A stretch of 39,631 nt of DNA from a virus, in IMG/VR virus record IMGVR_UViG_3300020194_000428, positions 1-39,631 of that record. One strand, 5' to 3'. The first letter of the stretch is position 1; each line of letters opens with the position of its first letter. Below the pieces are notes generated by a model. The model was not told where the DNA came from, ran no database searches, and worked only from the letters and a program-made list of their open reading frames with translations. Both the position numbers and the translations under genes were made by a program. Below, in pieces: positions 8,301-15,198 of this stretch.

Positions 8301-10818
8301 TGCCTTTGGCGTCAATCCTCACAACGTGGAGAAGATGGTCAAAGAGCTTGAGGGTAAGGGCGAGAAGCTCAAGGAGACCTTTGATGAGATGCTCAAAGAC
8401 CAACTAGCGATTAAGATGCTCAACAATCTTATTGCGGAAGAAGTGCATAACTTAGCAAAGGAAGCCAGCGATCTCCTTAAGAGGACACAGAAGAACGCAG
8501 ACCCAGAGATGCTAGATATGTATGATGCTAAGTATGCTCAAATGCTTCAGCAGATGGAACTGATGGTCAGCACTCAACGTCTGTGGGGATTGTATGGGCG
8601 GTATCCTTCCTTAGCAATGCTTCAGCGTAAGTTCATCTATGGGGATGTTAAGTCCAAAAGGTTTGATAGCTCCTTAAACCAACTCCAAGAACAAAGCATC
8701 GAGGCCATTCAAGCATACAAGAACGAACGCCGAGGGAGCATGGGCCAAGAGAAGTTACTACAACTGATTCTTACTTCACGCACTGCTGATGGCATCGAGG
8801 CGGGACTCAATAAGATTGTTAAGCAGACAATGGGCAAGCGCATGTTTGACATGGTCCGTGAGTATTGGATTAACTCGTTGTTATCTGGAATCTCTACCTT
8901 TGAGATTAACATGATTGGTTCTGCGATAACCTATGGGCTCAGGACCTTAGAGAGGGCAGGCGGGGCCGCATTGACTGGAAACTTTGAGTTGGCCAGGGCA
9001 ACCCTGCGCTACGCCTTTGACGCTAAGGCTATCATGGATTCATTTGATCTTGCCGTTCGAGCTGCGAAGTCTGGAGAGGCAATTAGTATTCCTAATTCAA
9101 GGCAGTTTGATGATGCTAAAAGCAGCATGAATGCTATCCAATCGGACAGCGAAGGAGCCTTTGGCGCTGCTATAAATACAATCGGAACAATCGTAAGACT
9201 ACCCTCACGGGGGCTCTTGACGGGGGACGAACTGTTTAAGGCAATGTCTTATCGCAGCTATGTGATGACAGAGTTAGCCCTCAAAGGAAAATCAAAAGGC
9301 CTTTCAGGTAAGCAACTAGGGGAATATGTCCACAAAGGAGTCAATGCACACCTCACTGAAACCGGGCGAGTCTTTAATGAGAAGAACCTGGTAATGACTG
9401 CCAAAGAACTAGCAGACAAGAAAAACCTTAGGTTCTCTGCTAGGGAAACTTTCATAACCAACTACATCAGGAAACAAAAGAAAGAGAAACGGTTTATTAC
9501 TGAGGATGGAGTAGAGATTGGATATGGGAACCGAGGGGCACTTGCTGCCCGTGCTGAGCAAGGAGCTAAGATAAATACACATACCCAAGACTCTGAAAAC
9601 AGTATAGTAAAAGGGCTCTCAAATATCATTGTCCAGAACCCATGGATGACCGCTATCGTTCCTTTTGTGCGGACACCTACCAACATCCTTGCGTTCGGTA
9701 TAGAGCGCTCACCGTTTGGACTGCCCATGCACTTCACACGGATGATGAGCTCTAAGTATAGAGAGGGATTAGCTAAGGGCACACCCACTGAACGCGCAGA
9801 GATTCAAGGGAAAATGGCTATGTCTGTAGCCACAACCGCATCATTGATCTACATGCTTGCCAGCCAGGATACCTCAAAGATAATTAGTGGTTATGGTCCT
9901 CGTGAAAAGAATGCGAGAAAGGCTTGGGAGCTAGACAACCAACCTTACTCAATCAGAATAGGGGACCGAATCCACAGCTACCAACGGATGGACCCAATGG
10001 CCACTATGCTCGGGATTATTGCCGACATCAATGAAGGGCTCGAGTATAATGAGTTTGATGAGAAAGACATGGGAACAATATTCGGCGTCTTGGCGCTTGC
10101 GTTCTCAAACAACATCACCAACAAGTCTTATGTTCAGGGAATTGATAACCTGTTCAAGGTGCTGAAAGACCCAATCAACAACACCGAGAAATTTGTAGGA
10201 AGCATTGCAGGTGGGTTTGTCCCTAACTTTGTAAATCAAACCATGAACGTCCAAGAAGATCGACCCCTCAGGGAAGTTCGAGGGATCATGGATTACATGA
10301 TAAAGAGAACCCCAGGACTAGAGGGAGACCTGCCTCCCCGGTATAACTTCTTAGGAGACGTTGAGACCCTTGAGTCCTCAGGAGGGTTTAAAGGCATAGT
10401 TGATCCCATCTACTCAAAAGATGTGGCTAAAAACATCGTGGACTACGAATTAGGCAACCTTGGGGCTGGCTTTGGAAAACCCTCAACCAGCCTAAGAAAA
10501 GGCTTTGAGGGCCTTGATATGCGTGACTACTACAATCCGGAAACAAAGCAACAAGCATACGCCAGGATGATGCAACTAGTAGGCACAAAGAAACTTGGAG
10601 GAAAAACCCTAAGGGAACGCTTGGCTACTATGTTCAAGGACCAGCGATACCAAGCAATGCCTGATGCGGACCCAAGGGACCCAACGGCGTCTTCTAGCCC
10701 TAAGGTTAAAGCAATTAAAAGGTTACTGAGTGCTTACAATGCAGCGGCTAAAAAACAAGTCCTGGAAGAAAACCCAGAGCTCTATCAGCGATACATCGAC
10801 TCTTACAAAGCCCAGTAA
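5392..10818 (+). CDS. Internal virion protein (T7 gp16-like) with HEXXH metallopeptidase motif
   Basis: The largest gene, 1808 residues. The N-terminal ~230 residues include Gly/Ala-rich hydrophobic stretches ('GSFVEGMAQFATGFVPGVGI'). Residues ~390-530 carry a zincin signature: H419-E420-Y-V-H423 in 'STVVHEYVHSL' followed ~98 residues later by 'DLHEFVTQAF', where E521 would be the third zinc ligand. A long charged helical middle follows, and the last third has amphipathic, membrane-like segments ('SLLSGISTFEINMIGSAITYG', split here around residue 1165-1185) as in core proteins that cross the inner membrane. I see no SLT-type transglycosylase signature at the N-terminus, where T7 gp16 has one. 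Size and position before the terminase block fit gp16. Confidence 0.82.
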   Translation: MAIDPTSLDAFTSSGARSLDGETPEQEFFSLSDTLAAPFRGIEGGIKGLYDFADFVVGDVLPDYDTRFLGTSNTMAGSFVEGMAQFATGFVPGVGILGRVGRVANARKYLGANVANKIARGGKLSHQEARKLAKNTKLRRFGDNLAAGVATDFLMFDAQEERLSNLLYQYPELQNPVTEYLQATEEDGEIEGRFKNALEGIFIEAGVGAILAPFVSSVKMIKNRNKKIADGKSPEDAVDEALAEGSEDAIKFDYGKLDDPITGIKGQSATKATPEEMEDFIKGKGLTLDDFIIDETTGRVDFATAGAGGRKASSEDIYNYVTQKGDDSAVLELSKFKVEEETGSLGFIDRIISSVDGGKGTYNESTLNQVKLLKTLRDNFGDTLNQVKVSVGKTGRAYYSPEQSRVQLYDNDKLSTVVHEYVHSLSTDIIYKNFYVRDSKGKAVKGSAYLDELGKLVKTGKNTKGEQVPASLRELGDLYLTAVDRLGQSALLRQGGKAGAAGSPDKVLGKGVNYGLGDLHEFVTQAFMDPQFQKELASITITKGKKPATVYDKFKELIAKILGFKPQESSMLDEVLSVSNSVFRDNETFRMSGKNPETVSGRYTPIDAYDEISGLEQMSISGSGAKFEKGLGFLMNAATKYKVKINKEFAKQVKELSGTDLYRGVAEGKLSEAFEKAGVDFKKSLQIMDEVDRVFNSTIRKAREAREESVKANVIKFDDKVNLDNYTFKTTTIKGRRGSYKVEVTDPAGKVTTFNRRALSKELAEGSVKALTRKATFEKNKAQIITQVRNGKFLRQAVADANINLSIKEVKEGNGRPDHVEVTFLDASQKEINLRNLPDNIQRETELYLKARGGKVKAVSPQDEVPIGRVVDKDGNPMDPETSDAEAYEDALTEVIKRALKDAGPGGGVEAIKGVIRTISEEKDFITIARALAGEQIDFLTKNSKVPKISADELLNPKQSVERINKELSDAFGVNPHNVEKMVKELEGKGEKLKETFDEMLKDQLAIKMLNNLIAEEVHNLAKEASDLLKRTQKNADPEMLDMYDAKYAQMLQQMELMVSTQRLWGLYGRYPSLAMLQRKFIYGDVKSKRFDSSLNQLQEQSIEAIQAYKNERRGSMGQEKLLQLILTSRTADGIEAGLNKIVKQTMGKRMFDMVREYWINSLLSGISTFEINMIGSAITYGLRTLERAGGAALTGNFELARATLRYAFDAKAIMDSFDLAVRAAKSGEAISIPNSRQFDDAKSSMNAIQSDSEGAFGAAINTIGTIVRLPSRGLLTGDELFKAMSYRSYVMTELALKGKSKGLSGKQLGEYVHKGVNAHLTETGRVFNEKNLVMTAKELADKKNLRFSARETFITNYIRKQKKEKRFITEDGVEIGYGNRGALAARAEQGAKINTHTQDSENSIVKGLSNIIVQNPWMTAIVPFVRTPTNILAFGIERSPFGLPMHFTRMMSSKYREGLAKGTPTERAEIQGKMAMSVATTASLIYMLASQDTSKIISGYGPREKNARKAWELDNQPYSIRIGDRIHSYQRMDPMATMLGIIADINEGLEYNEFDEKDMGTIFGVLALAFSNNITNKSYVQGIDNLFKVLKDPINNTEKFVGSIAGGFVPNFVNQTMNVQEDRPLREVRGIMDYMIKRTPGLEGDLPPRYNFLGDVETLESSGGFKGIVDPIYSKDVAKNIVDYELGNLGAGFGKPSTSLRKGFEGLDMRDYYNPETKQQAYARMMQLVGTKKLGGKTLRERLATMFKDQRYQAMPDADPRDPTASSSPKVKAIKRLLSAYNAAAKKQVLEENPELYQRYIDSYKAQ

Positions 10819-10819
10819 A

Positions 10820-10969
10820 ATGAACTCTTCATACATGCCGTCATTTATTGGATTCACAGGACTCCTCGGGACGCTTACACTTGAGAGCGTCAATACTGTT
10901 GTTGCTATATGCGTAGGACTCGCAACACTGGCTTACCTTGCTATTAAAATAATTAAGGAACTTAAATAA
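10820..10969 (+). CDS. Small single-span membrane protein, possible holin (T7 gp17.5 position)
   Basis: A 49-residue protein beginning MNSSYMPSFIGFTGLLG with one clear transmembrane helix ('NTVVAICVGLATLAYLAIKI') and a short basic tail (KELK). It sits directly before the small terminase, the place of the type II holin 17.5 in T7, which is slightly larger (67 residues). The start at 10820 lies 1 nt after the gp16 stop; the frame extends upstream inside gp16 but without reason to start there. A second holin-like gene lies at 33973, so which one is the real holin is uncertain. Confidence 0.6.
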   Translation: MNSSYMPSFIGFTGLLGTLTLESVNTVVAICVGLATLAYLAIKIIKELK

Positions 10970-10970
10970 T

Positions 10971-11207
10971 ATGGATAAATCAGATAAACTATACGAGCTC
11001 CAAGACCTCCTCATCGATGAGTTTTTGCACCGGGTAAAGTCAGGAGAGGCTACCACGGCAGACCTATCGACGGTCCGTCAGTTTCTCAAAGATAACAATG
11101 TAAGTGCGGTGGCTTCTGATGACTCGCCCTTGCAAGAACTGGTAAGCGCCCTCCCGTTCGACGATAAGAACGTAGATAGGGTTGTGAGCATGGTGAGCAA
11201 TGGCTGA
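10971..11207 (+). CDS. terS: Terminase small subunit (T7 gp18-like)
   Basis: A 78-residue acidic protein beginning MDKSDKLYELQDLLIDEFLHRV. It resembles T7 gp18 (89 residues): an N-terminal helix, a 'GEATTADLSTVRQFLKDNNV' segment (split by a gap in other members), and a C-terminal 'LPFDDKNVDRVVS' segment. The small subunit recognises concatemeric DNA and regulates the large terminase. It overlaps the large subunit start by 8 nt and follows the possible holin by 1 nt, as in T7. Confidence 0.85.
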   Translation: MDKSDKLYELQDLLIDEFLHRVKSGEATTADLSTVRQFLKDNNVSAVASDDSPLQELVSALPFDDKNVDRVVSMVSNG

Positions 11208-12879
11208 TATAAAACAAACAGCATCACAGCTTAAAGACTTCCGCAACTTCCTCTACCTTGTATGGAAGCAACTAAACCTGCCTGCCCCCACAGCTATTCA
11301 ATATGAGATCGCGGATTACATGCAGCACGGAGACAAGCGAGCAGTTATTCAAGGCTTTCGAGGCGTTGGAAAAAGCTGGATCTGCTCTGCTTACGTTGTC
11401 CACCAGTTGCTCCTCGATCCCTCAAAAAATATACTTGTTGTCTCTGCTTCAAAAACTCGAGCAGATGACTTCTCAACTTTTACTCTTAGGCTTATCCATG
11501 AGATGCCCCTACTTAAGCACCTCATCCCTCAGGATAAACAACGATTCAGTAAAATCTCCTTCGACGTTGGACCAGCCCCAGCAGCCCACGCACCGTCCGT
11601 CAAGTCCCTGGGTATTACATCTCAACTGACAGGGTCGCGTGCCGACATCATTGTTGCCGATGACGTAGAGGTCCCGAACAACTCCGCAACCCAAATGATG
11701 CGAGACAAGCTCGGAGAACAAGTCAAAGAGTTCGATGCGATCATTAAGCCGCTCGACGACTCAAAGATAATCTTTCTCGGAACACCCCAATGCGAAGACA
11801 CAATATACAGACAACTCACAGAGCGAGGCTACCAGACACGCATCTGGCCTGCTCAATATGTAACCCCCGACCAAAACGCTAAGCGTTACGATGGAAACAT
11901 TTCTGATTGTTGTGTTGATATAGAACAAAAGGGGAGGTCCACAGAGCCACTAAGGTTCTCTGACGTAGACCTTGCCGAACGTAAAGTATCCTATGGTTCT
12001 GCTGGGTATGCTCTTCAATTTATGTTGGACTCAAACCTCAGTGACGTCGAAAAGTATCCGCTCAAGCTTTCGGACCTTATCGTGATGTCCATTGACAACG
12101 ACCTAGCCCCTGAACGCCTAGTGTGGGCTCGGGACCCAGACCTCGAATGGGATGGCTCAATACCTAATGTAGGGATGACCGGAGACAGATTCTACCGCCC
12201 CATGAAGACGCTTGGCGAGCACATCAAGTATACTGGGAGCGTCATGTCAATCGACCCGTCAGGACGAGGCAAGGACGAGACAGGATACGCAGTCGTTAAG
12301 ATGCTCAACGGATTCCTGTATGTCACTGCGGCCGGGGGCGTCCAGGGAGGATACTCAGAGGAAACCCTTAAGTTCCTTTCAATGACCGCCAAAGAACACA
12401 AGGTCAATGAGATTGTCGTGGAGAGTAACTTTGGTGATGGTATGTTTGTTGAACTACTAAAACCAATACTTCGCAAGGTCCATCCGTGCACCATTGAGGA
12501 AGTCCGACACAGCACCCAAAAGGAACGAAGGATCATTGACACCCTCGAGCCAGTGATGACAGGTCATAAGCTAGTGATAGACCCGAAGGTCATTCAGGAC
12601 GACTATGACACAACTCAGAGCTATCCTAAGGACCACTCATTGAAATACCAGCTGATCTACCAGATGACACGCATAACCCGTGACAGGGGCGCTGTGACGC
12701 ATGACGACCGCTTAGACGCGCTTTCGATGGCAGTTGGCTACTGGACCGCCCAAATGGCCCAAGACGCATCAGAACGCATCCTAGAGCGAAAGGAGGAAGA
12801 TCTTAAAAGGGAGCTAGAAAAGTATGCAGAGGCATATTACAAAACACGAAAAGGAAGTAAAAACATCCTCACTTGGTAG
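11200..12879 (+). CDS. terL: Terminase large subunit (T7 gp19-like)
   Basis: A 559-residue DNA packaging motor. The N-terminal ATPase has Walker A 'GFRGVGKSW' (GKS at 57-59) and Walker B 'ADIIVADDVEVP' (D154-D155). The C-terminal half is the RNase H-like nuclease, beginning with 'MSIDPSGRGKDETGYAV' and ending with the typical 'THDDRLDALSMAVGYW'. Length is close to T7 gp19 (586). It docks on the portal, pumps DNA into the prohead and cuts concatemers. Followed by the regulatory region that starts the early genes, so the physical genome end is expected just downstream. Confidence 0.95.
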   Translation: MADIKQTASQLKDFRNFLYLVWKQLNLPAPTAIQYEIADYMQHGDKRAVIQGFRGVGKSWICSAYVVHQLLLDPSKNILVVSASKTRADDFSTFTLRLIHEMPLLKHLIPQDKQRFSKISFDVGPAPAAHAPSVKSLGITSQLTGSRADIIVADDVEVPNNSATQMMRDKLGEQVKEFDAIIKPLDDSKIIFLGTPQCEDTIYRQLTERGYQTRIWPAQYVTPDQNAKRYDGNISDCCVDIEQKGRSTEPLRFSDVDLAERKVSYGSAGYALQFMLDSNLSDVEKYPLKLSDLIVMSIDNDLAPERLVWARDPDLEWDGSIPNVGMTGDRFYRPMKTLGEHIKYTGSVMSIDPSGRGKDETGYAVVKMLNGFLYVTAAGGVQGGYSEETLKFLSMTAKEHKVNEIVVESNFGDGMFVELLKPILRKVHPCTIEEVRHSTQKERRIIDTLEPVMTGHKLVIDPKVIQDDYDTTQSYPKDHSLKYQLIYQMTRITRDRGAVTHDDRLDALSMAVGYWTAQMAQDASERILERKEEDLKRELEKYAEAYYKTRKGSKNILTW

Positions 12880-12944
12880 TGGTTGTAAATGATTCATTAT
12901 CAATGTTTTAAATCAATGATCGTATAGGGATAGTAAAAAGACTA

Positions 12945-12972
12945 TTGACAAGGGTTAATTTCTCTCTATAAG
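12945..12972 (+). promoter_or_regulatory. Host sigma70-type early promoter
   Basis: TTGACA (12945-12950), a 16 bp spacer, then TATAAG (12967-12972). The -35 is a perfect consensus and the -10 has one mismatch. It faces the 13074 gene and sits where T7-like phages carry their first host-recognised promoters. The -10 box overlaps the start of an inverted-repeat module (12970-13068), so a protein bound there could affect it. Confidence 0.65.
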
Positions 12973-13068
12973 TACTCTTAGAGATGACTAAGAGAACACT
13001 ATATTCTTTTAATTTTATTCATTTACAACCACATCTCTTAGATATCTTAAAGACTCTCTAAGTAACTT
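12970..13068. repeat. Inverted-repeat regulatory module, copy 1
   Basis: The left arm contains TCTTAGAGAT (about 12976-12985) preceded by AAGT. The right arm, 13042-13068, contains TCTTAAAGAC and CTCTAAGTA. The arms are roughly inverted repeats of each other around an AT-rich core with CTTTTAATTTTATTCATT. The same arrangement recurs at 15645-15739 with near-equal arm spacing (72 versus 68 bp); the right arms agree at 23 of 27 positions. The right arm ends 5 bp before the 13074 start codon. Promoter pair, operator or replication origin are all possible. Confidence 0.6.
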
Positions 13069-13073
13069 TAAGT

Positions 13074-13310
13074 ATGCCTGATGACCATCTCGAATCACTC
13101 AAAGCCACTCTAGGCGAACATTACGAGAACTATGTAGTTGTTGTGGCTGACACCCGGCACCAGTGTCGAGTGATCTATGACAATTCCTTTGCAGCTAAAG
13201 GACTGCTCAATGTCGGCTTAAATATTGTTGACGAATCCTTTAATTCCTATATAGAAGGCATCGAGATTGACTTCGGGTCACCCTCATCGTCTGACGAAGA
13301 GGAGCCCTGA
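13074..13310 (+). CDS. Small acidic early protein, unknown function
   Basis: A 78-residue protein starting MPDDHLESLKATLGEHY. It is acidic throughout and ends in a 'SSSDEEEP' tail; there is a hydrophobic strand 'YVVVVAD' near residue 22. I do not recognise a family. It is the first gene after the terminase, lies downstream of a TTGACA/TATAAG promoter and an inverted-repeat module, and is followed by a strong terminator 43 bp after its stop, so it is probably a one-gene early transcription unit. Early phage proteins with acidic tails are often inhibitors of host nucleic-acid enzymes, but nothing here shows that. The start has no Shine-Dalgarno sequence (tttaagtATG). Confidence 0.7.
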   Translation: MPDDHLESLKATLGEHYENYVVVVADTRHQCRVIYDNSFAAKGLLNVGLNIVDESFNSYIEGIEIDFGSPSSSDEEEP

Positions 13311-13352
13311 GTTGACCTTATGCTCTATATTTGCATTGTGTTGTTCATTAAG

Positions 13353-13391
13353 CAGGGCCCTTAGTAATCGCTAGGGGCCCTGTTCTATTTT
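13353..13391 (+). terminator. Rho-independent terminator after the first early gene
   Basis: A 12 bp stem (CAGGGCCCTTAG paired with CTAGGGGCCCTG, one G-T wobble) with loop TAATCG at 13353-13382 is followed by TTCTATTTTT. It closes the 13074 unit. The -35 box of the next promoter begins immediately after the T-run, so the two units are insulated from each other. Confidence 0.88.
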
Positions 13392-13421
13392 TGACAAAAA
13401 AGTCTGAGAGGTTGATATATA
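13391..13421 (+). promoter_or_regulatory. Probable second host-type promoter
   Basis: TTGACA at 13391-13396 is followed at 17-19 bp by GATATATA (13414-13421), offering GATATA or TATATA as -10. It abuts the upstream terminator and faces the GC-rich leader and the small early genes from 13810. The -35 is perfect; the -10 register is ambiguous. Confidence 0.5.
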
Positions 13422-13809
13422 CGGAGAGCGTCCCACATCACCCCCATAGGGACCTTAGCGCAGGCTTGTGGCATCTTAGCGCGTCCTGGCGTGACCTCTG
13501 CTCGCAAAAAGAGACTCGAAGGGCTCCCGAAAGCATCAAGGGGGGCCTGCCCTGGCGATACTGGAAGGAGGTCCTGGAGTCTTGACCAGGGGAGGCAATC
13601 AGTGAACGCCAGGGGATCACCAGGGGAGCGCTGAGCCTGGGCGCATGGGTGTGTGGGAGTGTTTGTGGGTGTTTTTACGTTACGAGAGCGCAGCGCTGGC
13701 TCAAAAACACCCTGAAGAAATTTAAAAGTATTCCTTGAAAGAACCAGGCTTCCCTGATAGTAGTCTCGGCACTGGTCCATGTGGGCTAGCTAACAAGAAC
13801 AAAAGAACA
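13422..13809. other. GC-rich, repeat-dense gene-free region (candidate origin or end/packaging region)
   Basis: About 390 bp without a convincing gene and visibly richer in GC than its surroundings. It holds CTTAGCGC at 13454 and 13475 (21 bp apart), CCTGGCG at 13485 and 13551 with its inverse CGCCAGG at 13607, and CCAGGGGA at 13586, 13609 and 13620 (23 and 11 bp apart). Several spacings are near multiples of a helical turn. A G/T-rich run at 13648-13676 leads into a perfect 10 bp inverted repeat. In T7-like phages the terminal repeat lies between the large terminase and the early genes, so this or the adjacent 12.88-13.07 kb stretch may hold it. A structured leader RNA is another possibility. 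Confidence 0.45.
13667..13712. repeat. Perfect 10 bp inverted repeat with inner stem
   Basis: GGGTGTTTTT (13667-13676) is the exact reverse complement of AAAAACACCC (13703-13712). The 26-base interval contains GAGC...GCTC, with GCTC directly joined to the right arm, and AGCGCAGCGCT. As RNA or single-stranded DNA it would form an extended hairpin. It has no T-run behind it, so it does not look like a terminator. Confidence 0.6.
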
Positions 13810-14007
13810 ATGAACAAAAGAAAGAAGACACTACAAACGATACGTGAGATCATCACGGTCCTTGAGGAACAGCGCAGCACGATTGCCGACATCCAAGCAG
13901 CGCTATTGAGAGCATCGCATGAAGACGTCATGCATGATGTAATTAAGCGAACCGAGACGCTTGATTTTAAGCTGATCAACAAGCAGAATAGGAGGGCCTT
14001 TAAATGA
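13810..14007 (+). CDS. Small early protein, predicted coiled coil, unknown function
   Basis: A 65-residue protein starting MNKRKKTLQTIREIITVLEE. Heptad-like hydrophobic spacing (I/L at regular intervals in 'LQTIREIITVLEEQRSTIAD') suggests a helical, coiled-coil or dimeric protein; both ends are basic. I do not recognise a family. The ATG at 13810 is preceded by the A-rich leader 'aaaagaaca' that recurs before other genes here. It overlaps the next small gene by 4 nt (ATGA). Confidence 0.6.
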   Translation: MNKRKKTLQTIREIITVLEEQRSTIADIQAALLRASHEDVMHDVIKRTETLDFKLINKQNRRAFK

Positions 14008-14096
14008 AGCGTCCCTTTTCAGGATTCTGGGCATTCATGGCAAGCGTTACTGTGGCCATGTGGATAGTGATCATCAAGCTCTTGCTGAAGAAATGA
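14004..14096 (+). CDS. 30-residue single-span membrane peptide
   Basis: A 30-residue ORF starting MKRPFSGFWAFMASVTVAMW. The whole central part is one hydrophobic helix and the C-terminus is LLLKK. It has one of the few good Shine-Dalgarno sites in this genome (GGAGG, 8 bp before the ATG) and is linked by ATGA overlaps to both neighbours (start 14004 over stop 14007; stop 14096 over the ATG at 14093). These links argue that it is translated. Function unknown; early membrane peptides of phages often alter the host membrane or block superinfection, which is only a guess here. Confidence 0.55.
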   Translation: MKRPFSGFWAFMASVTVAMWIVIIKLLLKK

Positions 14097-14707
14097 AGAA
14101 GAGTCTGACGAATGTAAGTGACAGCGCCATCCGCAAGAACCTCAGAACATGGAGGGACCGAGCGACCTCCAAGGAGGCACGACTTGGTGGTGAGTGGTAT
14201 GAAGACGCACACACACATGCCCAGCTGATTGCCGACAAGGTTGGTTGTGATGTTTGGACGGCGGCCGCTGTGATTAGTGCCTTGAGTCCAATGAACGACT
14301 GGGAGCGCAACAAGCTTGACGCTTTGAACTTGGCGCTTGTCCATCATGATGGTGGGAAGCCTAGTGATGTTCGAGTTTGCACATTCCACAACAACAAACA
14401 CAAAGCATGGGAATTGCTTGAGGGCAACTCCAAGGCCCTTGATGATGGCTCACCTAAAACGTGGGCTTTTGCAAAGAGCATAGAGTTGACACGACTTGCT
14501 CGTTGTGTTGTAGTTGACCGGTGGCACATGCGGGTCTGCTTGACTAGCTCGAAGACTCGCAAGATGATTGTTGAGGGCTTGACGGTCCCGCAGTATAACC
14601 GAGTCGAACGCCTAACCATAAGCGAAGCGGACAAGCTGCACGAGGCGCCCTCAGTCTATCAAGCGACATTGTGGTTGACCATTAAACGCCATTGGCAAGG
14701 TGGTTAA
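14093..14707 (+). CDS. Uncharacterised phage protein with 'ALSP..W..N' and 'VDRW' motifs; possible HhH DNA-glycosylase-like fold
   Basis: A 204-residue protein. Residues around 45-80 read 'VGCDVWTAAAVISALSPMND' followed by WERNKLDALNLAL; later come 'KTWAFAKSIELTRLA' and 'CVVVDRWHMRVCL', with a C-terminal 'YQATLWLTIKRHW'. This motif order (helical region, ALSP-x-x-x-W-x-x-N, then a V-D-R-W/H aspartate) recurs in uncharacterised proteins of many unrelated phages. The helix-rich plan with a late conserved Asp recalls helix-hairpin-helix DNA glycosylases, but I see no clear hairpin motif, so this is speculation. ATG 14093 was preferred for its ATGA overlap with the upstream stop; GTG 14060 would add 11 residues. 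Confidence 0.65.
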   Translation: MKKSLTNVSDSAIRKNLRTWRDRATSKEARLGGEWYEDAHTHAQLIADKVGCDVWTAAAVISALSPMNDWERNKLDALNLALVHHDGGKPSDVRVCTFHNNKHKAWELLEGNSKALDDGSPKTWAFAKSIELTRLARCVVVDRWHMRVCLTSSKTRKMIVEGLTVPQYNRVERLTISEADKLHEAPSVYQATLWLTIKRHWQGG

Positions 14708-14713
14708 TTCCAA

Positions 14714-14739
14714 GAGCTCCTTGCATTTGCAGGGGGCTC
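14714..14739 (+). promoter_or_regulatory. Strong intercistronic RNA hairpin
   Basis: GAGCTCCTTGCA (14714-14725) pairs with TGCAGGGGGCTC (14728-14739) over 12 bp with two G-U pairs and a tiny loop. No T-run follows. It lies between two early genes and could be an RNA processing site (T7 early RNA is cut by RNase III at hairpins) or a weak pause site. Confidence 0.5.
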
Positions 14740-14775
14740 CATGGAGTGAACCTCCACTAAACCTAAAAAGAACAA

Positions 14776-14919
14776 ATGAAAGAAAAAGAATTGTTAATGA
14801 TTGCAGCAGACGCGATCCAATCGTGGCCAAAGCGCCGACAGAAAGCACTTGAATCTTATCACTCTGTTGATGAGTTCGAGTGTCGTGACACGTGGGCCCT
14901 ACCAGACAATGGAGGATGA
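14776..14919 (+). CDS. Small early protein, unknown function
   Basis: A 47-residue ORF starting MKEKELLMIAADAIQSWPKR and ending with an acidic, Trp-containing tail (TWALPDNGG). Preceded by the A-rich leader 'aaaaagaacaaATG' shared with the genes at 13810 and 18427. No family recognised. It is too short to be judged from coding signal alone; the shared leader and the lack of any other gene in the gap are the support. Confidence 0.5.
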   Translation: MKEKELLMIAADAIQSWPKRRQKALESYHSVDEFECRDTWALPDNGG

Positions 14920-14931
14920 CCAGCTCTCGAG

Positions 14932-15198
14932 ATGTTCCGCGCAGGATGCACGGACGAAGGACGGGAGTTAATCGACAAGCATCTAAAATCCCACTGGGAA
15001 GACGAAGTGAGCGGGAAAACTGCGCGCTCTGTTTTGAGATGCATGCCGGATCCGATGAGAGCGAATGTTGAGCACACCTTTATCTTGATTGATGATCTCA
15101 TCCCAGACTATGCTAATTACATAGATTCACAATGGCACGCCAGTAGGTATGCAAATCGTCTGCGAAAGCTCGCGGCTGAAATGGAGGAAACAGTATGA
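14932..15198 (+). CDS. Small early protein, unknown function
   Basis: An 88-residue, helix-rich protein starting MFRAGCTDEGRELIDKHLKS. It contains 'FILIDDLIPDYANYIDSQW' near residues 50-70 and a basic helix 'RYANRLRKLAAEMEE' at the end. No family recognised. It starts 12 nt after the previous stop and its stop overlaps the next ATG (ATGA at 15195), placing it in the early operon closed by the terminator at 15444. Confidence 0.6.
   Translation: MFRAGCTDEGRELIDKHLKSHWEDEVSGKTARSVLRCMPDPMRANVEHTFILIDDLIPDYANYIDSQWHASRYANRLRKLAAEMEETV

Noticed and set aside
12888-12925. ATCAATG direct repeat behind the large terminase as a genome-end mark
   Set aside because: Only 7 bp repeated once in AT-rich DNA; no cleavage or end evidence in sequence.
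13391-13585. 64-residue plus-strand ORF at the second promoter
   Set aside because: It begins at the -35 box itself, so it could not be transcribed from that promoter, and the product has no protein-like pattern.
13385-13780. 131-residue minus-strand ORF over the GC-rich region
   Set aside because: Its product is Pro/Ser/Arg-rich without a domain, it runs across the promoter and into the terminator tail, and GC-rich DNA gives few stops. It is more likely a composition effect.
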